A stretch of 9,798 nt of DNA, from assembly GCA_016926925.1 (NCBI GenBank), contig JAFGNQ010000489.1, positions 1-9,798 of the forward strand. The letters are read 5' to 3'. The DNA is from Candidatus Aminicenantota bacterium. GTDB lineage: Bacteria; Acidobacteriota; Aminicenantia; Aminicenantales; Aminicenantaceae. Below the pieces are notes generated by a model that saw only the letters and a list, made by a program, of their open reading frames with translations, ran no database searches and had not been told where the DNA came from. The translations under genes and the position numbers were made by a program. The first letter of the stretch is position 1. The number at the start of each line of letters is the position of its first letter. This document shows positions 6,807-9,798 of this stretch, piece after piece.

Positions 6807-9187
6807 GCGACTACCGTCATGTCGGGAAAAAAGCCTTCAGGCCTGACGGTCCTGATAAGGCAGCCGGCAAGGCGTACTACATCCACGACCTGAAGAGGCC
6901 GGGGATGCTCTACGGCAAGATCAAGTTCAGCGAACACGCCCATGCGAGGATCACCGGCATAGACACATCCCGGGCAGAAAAACTGCCGGGAGTCAAAGCC
7001 GTCATAACCGCCACCAACACTCCGGAAATAAGAATCGGGTTCCTGCGGGACAATTTCGCTCTGAAAAAAAGCAAGGTCCGCCAATACAGAGACGAGATCG
7101 CCGCAGTAGCCGCCATCGATCCCGAGATCGCCGCAGAGGCCGTGGACCTCATTCGAGTCGAATACGAACCTCTTCCGGGGATATTCTCTCCCGAGGAAGC
7201 TCTCAAAGAAGGAGCGGCGCTCATTCACGAGACGGATTCCCGCGGGAAACCCCGAAAGGATAATCTTCTGCCGGTCCGCTACCGTCACGAATCGGGTGAC
7301 CTCGAACTGGGGCGGGCTGCCGCTGAGCATACCGCCGAAGGGGAATATGCCACACCCATCGTCCAGCAGAGCTGCATGGGAACGGCCGGGTGTATCGCCG
7401 AGTTCGACATGAACAACAACCTCACACTGTGGGCCAAAACCCAGATCCCGTTTCTGGCTCAGCGCGACTTCAACCGGGCCCTGTCGGATATGGGGCTTCA
7501 GGGCAAAAACACCAGGATTATCGTCCCGGCTCTGGGGGGAGGCTTCGGAACGGGATTGGATACACATGCTTACGAGTACATCGCCGTTCTTCTGGCATTC
7601 CGAACAGGACATCCCATAAAAATCCTCTACACGAGGGATGAAGAATTCGCTTATCTTTCACCCCGGCAATCCTCCCGGATAAGAATCATTCAGGGCTGCG
7701 ACTCCGGCGGAAAACTCACTTTCCGGCATGTCGAAGTTCTTCAGGACAACGGCGCCTACGCATCTTGGGGTGCAACCTATCCGACGGTGATGATGATTCC
7801 GGCGACGTCGCTCTACCGCGTTGCCAACATTCATTTCGACTCCAAACTCGTCTATACCAACAACACCTATTGTCAGGCTATGCGCGGCTACGGAAACCCG
7901 GAGCTCAGCTGGGCTCTGGAAAACAATATGGATGATCTCGCCGAAGAGGCCGGTATAGATCCCTATGAATTCCGTATGATCAACGCCAACGAAACTGAAG
8001 AAACCACTCCCATGGGCTTGAAAATCAGCACGTGCGGCCTAAAGGAAAGCCTGCAGACTGTGGCCGACAAGCTGGATTGGAATACAAAGCGCGGGCGGCA
8101 CAAGAAAAGAGGCGTGGGCATGGCCTCTCTCATTCATGTGGGGGGGGGAGCACGGATCTACAGGTCGGACGGAAGCGGCTTGATTCTCAAGCTGGACGAT
8201 TTCGGAAACGTGAACGCCTATCACGGCGGCGTGGAGATGGGACAGGGCTTGCATTCCGTCTTGACTCTGACCATTGCGGAATCTTTAGGAGTCCGGCCGG
8301 AAAAAGTGATCGTCAACCCTACGGATACCGGAACATGCCCGTGGGATGTCGGCACGCATGCCAGCCGCGGCTCGTTCATGGCCGGAAACACCGCCATACT
8401 GGCTTCACAAAAACTTCGGAAGCAAATCTTCGAATTGGCAGAGGAAGTCTTCCCGCCCGAAATACAGAAAAATCTGGACAAGGTCCTCAAAAAGAACCCG
8501 GACTACACGCCACCGGAATTTGACGTAACAAAGGCCGCCTGCCGGGAAAATTTCGATTTAAAGGACGGCGTTCTATTCCTCAAAGACGCACCCGATGAAC
8601 CCTGGCTTCACCTCGACTTGGAGCGTTTTCTTAGGGCAACCCACTTCCGCAACCAAGGTAAGATGTTGACCGTGGAGGTTTTCTACGATCCGCCCAACGA
8701 ACTTCCGGATTGGAATAAAGGATACGGAAATATGTCATCCACTTATGTCTTCGGGGCGCAGGGGGCCGAAGTGGAAGTGGATACGGAAACGGGAGAGGTA
8801 AAAATCCTCCGTTTGGTTGCAGCCCACGACGTGGGAAAGGCACTCGATCCCCAAGGTCTGAAAGGTCAGTTTTACGGAGCCCTGGCTCAGGGAATCGGCT
8901 ATGCTTTTTACGAAAAACTGGAATCCCATGAAGGAAAAATTCTGAACACCAATTTCAGGGATTATAAAATTCCGACCATCCAGGAGATGAATTTCCCGAT
9001 CGACCTTGTCTTCATAGAGACGGATGACGGGTTCGGTCCTTTCGGAGCCAAGGGAGTGGCCGAGCCGGGATTGGTCCCTACGGCGCCGGCAATTTCCAAT
9101 GCCGTCTACGACGCCATCGGCGTCAGGATCCGGGACCTTCCCATCACTCCCGAAAAAATACTCACCGCCTTATCAGAAAAAAAATAA
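6803..9187 (+). CDS. Molybdopterin-binding catalytic subunit of xanthine-dehydrogenase-family enzyme (4-hydroxybenzoyl-CoA reductase alpha-like)
   Basis: A 794-residue catalytic subunit. An N-terminal a/b-hammerhead domain (about 16-125; GPDKAAGKAYY, HAHARI) is followed by the cofactor-binding part. That part shows GGGFGTG (245-251), MRGYGNPE (360-367), GGVEMGQG (475-482), CPWDVGTHASRG (512-523) and a C-terminal FGAKGVAEPG with Glu754 as the expected catalytic base. I chose the ATG at 6803 because it overlaps the previous stop as ATGA and begins with SDYRHVGKKAFRPDG, the usual start of the family. The frame is open back to 6731, but those 24 residues lie inside the [2Fe-2S] gene and look unlike the family. 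Near 189-194 the common HxxMEP motif reads QSCMGT, which is unusual. Enzymes of this type hydroxylate, or in reverse dehydroxylate, aromatic rings and acyl-CoAs. A run of nine G lies at 8140-8148. Substrate unknown. Confidence 0.92.
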   Translation: MSDYRHVGKKAFRPDGPDKAAGKAYYIHDLKRPGMLYGKIKFSEHAHARITGIDTSRAEKLPGVKAVITATNTPEIRIGFLRDNFALKKSKVRQYRDEIAAVAAIDPEIAAEAVDLIRVEYEPLPGIFSPEEALKEGAALIHETDSRGKPRKDNLLPVRYRHESGDLELGRAAAEHTAEGEYATPIVQQSCMGTAGCIAEFDMNNNLTLWAKTQIPFLAQRDFNRALSDMGLQGKNTRIIVPALGGGFGTGLDTHAYEYIAVLLAFRTGHPIKILYTRDEEFAYLSPRQSSRIRIIQGCDSGGKLTFRHVEVLQDNGAYASWGATYPTVMMIPATSLYRVANIHFDSKLVYTNNTYCQAMRGYGNPELSWALENNMDDLAEEAGIDPYEFRMINANETEETTPMGLKISTCGLKESLQTVADKLDWNTKRGRHKKRGVGMASLIHVGGGARIYRSDGSGLILKLDDFGNVNAYHGGVEMGQGLHSVLTLTIAESLGVRPEKVIVNPTDTGTCPWDVGTHASRGSFMAGNTAILASQKLRKQIFELAEEVFPPEIQKNLDKVLKKNPDYTPPEFDVTKAACRENFDLKDGVLFLKDAPDEPWLHLDLERFLRATHFRNQGKMLTVEVFYDPPNELPDWNKGYGNMSSTYVFGAQGAEVEVDTETGEVKILRLVAAHDVGKALDPQGLKGQFYGALAQGIGYAFYEKLESHEGKILNTNFRDYKIPTIQEMNFPIDLVFIETDDGFGPFGAKGVAEPGLVPTAPAISNAVYDAIGVRIRDLPITPEKILTALSEKK

Positions 9188-9295
9188 AAAGCACTAATCA
9201 AAAACATCCGATGGCCGCAGAGGTTTTGCCCGAATGTTTCCCATTATCTAGCTATCATCCGAAAGGAAAGGTTCCGGTGATTTTAGGCTTTTTTT

Positions 9296-9313
9296 AAGCC
9301 GCCCAGCGGCTTT
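9296..9313 (+). terminator. Short GC-rich hairpin after the operon, possible weak terminator
   Basis: AAGCCGC, loop CCA, GCGGCTT form a perfect 7-bp stem 108 bp after the operon stop. Only three T follow the stem's GCGGC core before TCCGGG-like sequence, while a seven-T tract lies before the stem (9289-9295). It is therefore not a textbook terminator, but nothing better lies between the operon and the next gene. Confidence 0.3.
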
Positions 9314-9407
9314 CCGGGTCGCGCTGTGCTATTTTGTTATTTTTAGCAATGATTGGCATTCTTTCCTCCCATGTGTTATATTCCATCACCATGGGATGAA
9401 TCAAAAT

Positions 9408-9428
9408 TGTGCGAGGAATCCTTGCACA
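9408..9428. repeat. Inverted repeat (9-bp stem, 3-base loop) in the spacer
   Basis: TGTGCGAGG, loop AAT, CCTTGCACA pair over 9 bp with one wobble. No T-tract follows on the plus strand; on the minus strand ATTTTG follows, which could make it a weak terminator for transcription coming from the right. It may also be an operator. No function can be assigned. Confidence 0.4.
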
Positions 9429-9587
9429 GCCATCGCGGCAGAAAACGAATTTCTTGTATTGTGATGATCAAAAGAGAAAATCAACATGTCAGCCAGCCGG
9501 AGAATGCATTGCGGTTTATGAATTAACAAGTTGGTTGCCATATTGATGGTTATTCAATGAGAGAAGCCAATTGAATTTAGCTAAAAT

Positions 9588-9798
9588 ATGAATTTCGAGA
9601 TTAATAGCTTTCTTATAGTTTTCATTATTTTGATAATCTTTGTGGTTGTCATATATCCCATCTCTGGCTATATGCAACAAAAGAGACTCAAAGAAAGTTT
9701 TTCGAGGGGCGAAAATAAAAAACTCAATTGGTATCATGAGTTGATAATATGGGCATGGATACCAGTTTTTGCAATTCTTTTATTGATACCATTATCCC
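9588..9798 (+). CDS. Membrane protein, N-terminal part, cut by window edge; possibly a CPBP-family intramembrane protease
   Basis: An open frame of 70 codons runs from the ATG at 9588 to the right edge without a stop. An in-frame TAA at 9582-9584 fixes this as the earliest ATG. No clear ribosome site precedes it, which lowers confidence. Residues 7-28 (FLIVFIILIIFVVVIYPI) form a first membrane span. A basic and polar stretch follows (QQKRLKESFSRGENKKLNWYHE), then a second hydrophobic span from about 53 to the edge (IIWAWIPVFAILLLIPL). The pattern of span, RLK...G, Y, then W-rich span is like the N-terminus of many CPBP (Abi-type) proteases, whose EExxxR and HxxxB motifs would lie beyond the window. 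The gene is clearly more AT-rich than the operon to its left, which may mark a separate origin. The family call is tentative. Confidence 0.55.
   Translation, partial: MNFEINSFLIVFIILIIFVVVIYPISGYMQQKRLKESFSRGENKKLNWYHELIIWAWIPVFAILLLIPLS

Larger units (their letters stand above)
9188..9587. other. Noncoding spacer after the molybdenum-enzyme operon
   Basis: About 400 bp without a gene I can support. The first half has composition like the operon and holds the hairpin at 9296-9312; the second half is AT-rich and leads into the AT-rich gene that follows. A 28-codon frame from the ATG at 9211 has no ribosome site and is not called. No tRNA, no insertion-sequence ends and no clear promoter were seen. 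Confidence 0.6.

Noticed and set aside
5476..9187. Annotation as genuine 4-hydroxybenzoyl-CoA reductase
   Set aside because: The FAD subunit lacks the defining [4Fe-4S] loop and the catalytic subunit differs at the HxxMEP site, so only the wider family can be supported.
9211..9297. A 28-codon frame after the operon
   Set aside because: No ribosome site, no features of a small membrane or toxin protein, and no recognisable family.
9516..9737. A 73-codon minus-strand frame near the right edge
   Set aside because: It is antisense to the membrane-protein frame, which has a coherent membrane-span pattern; this one has low-complexity Asn/Tyr/Lys content and no ribosome site.
1..9798. CRISPR arrays, tRNA or rRNA genes, insertion sequences
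   Set aside because: No regularly spaced repeats, cloverleaf patterns, rRNA-like sequence, transposase frames or terminal inverted repeats were seen on either strand.

Overview
The window holds a small anabolic or catabolic island for a CoA-linked substrate, made of two divergent gene sets that share one intergenic control region, with an unrelated partial gene at each edge. The mixture of a class III CoA-transferase, a three-subunit molybdenum hydroxylase, an iron-sulfur old-yellow-enzyme reductase, a dicluster ferredoxin and a methylmalonyl-CoA-epimerase-like protein is typical of strictly anaerobic degraders of aromatic or other recalcitrant acids. Syntrophic or sulfate-reducing Desulfobacterota are the best guess, but no phylogenetic marker is present, so the lineage is an inference.

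Layout, left to right. 1-872 (minus) is the N-terminal part of a secreted S9-family peptidase whose catalytic domain lies outside the window. 962-3918 (minus) is a gene set read right to left: a 675-residue FMN/FAD/[4Fe-4S] reductase, a 2x[4Fe-4S] ferredoxin and a VOC-fold protein. A hairpin with a short T-tract stands between the ferredoxin and VOC genes. 3919-4276 is an AT-rich divergent intergenic region with a good sigma-70-type promoter facing right and two 10-bp palindromes. 4277-9187 (plus) is a tight four-gene operon: CaiB/BaiF CoA-transferase, then the FAD, [2Fe-2S] and molybdopterin subunits of a xanthine-dehydrogenase-family enzyme, each joined to the next by a 4-bp ATGA overlap. 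9188-9587 is noncoding as far as can be seen. 9588-9798 (plus) is the start of an AT-rich gene for a membrane protein, possibly a CPBP-type protease.

A working model (inference): the CoA-transferase makes a CoA thioester of an organic acid, the molybdenum enzyme hydroxylates or reductively dehydroxylates it, and the flavoprotein with its ferredoxin reduces or oxidises a C=C bond in the acyl-CoA. The VOC protein would act on a CoA intermediate. Several parts depart from the best-known relatives at diagnostic positions. The FAD subunit lacks the extra iron-sulfur loop of 4-hydroxybenzoyl-CoA reductase. The molybdenum subunit lacks the usual HxxMEP motif. The flavoprotein lacks the two catalytic residues of E. 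coli-type 2,4-dienoyl-CoA reductase. The VOC protein lacks one metal-binding His of methylmalonyl-CoA epimerase. Together these suggest a related but distinct pathway whose substrate cannot be read from the sequence.
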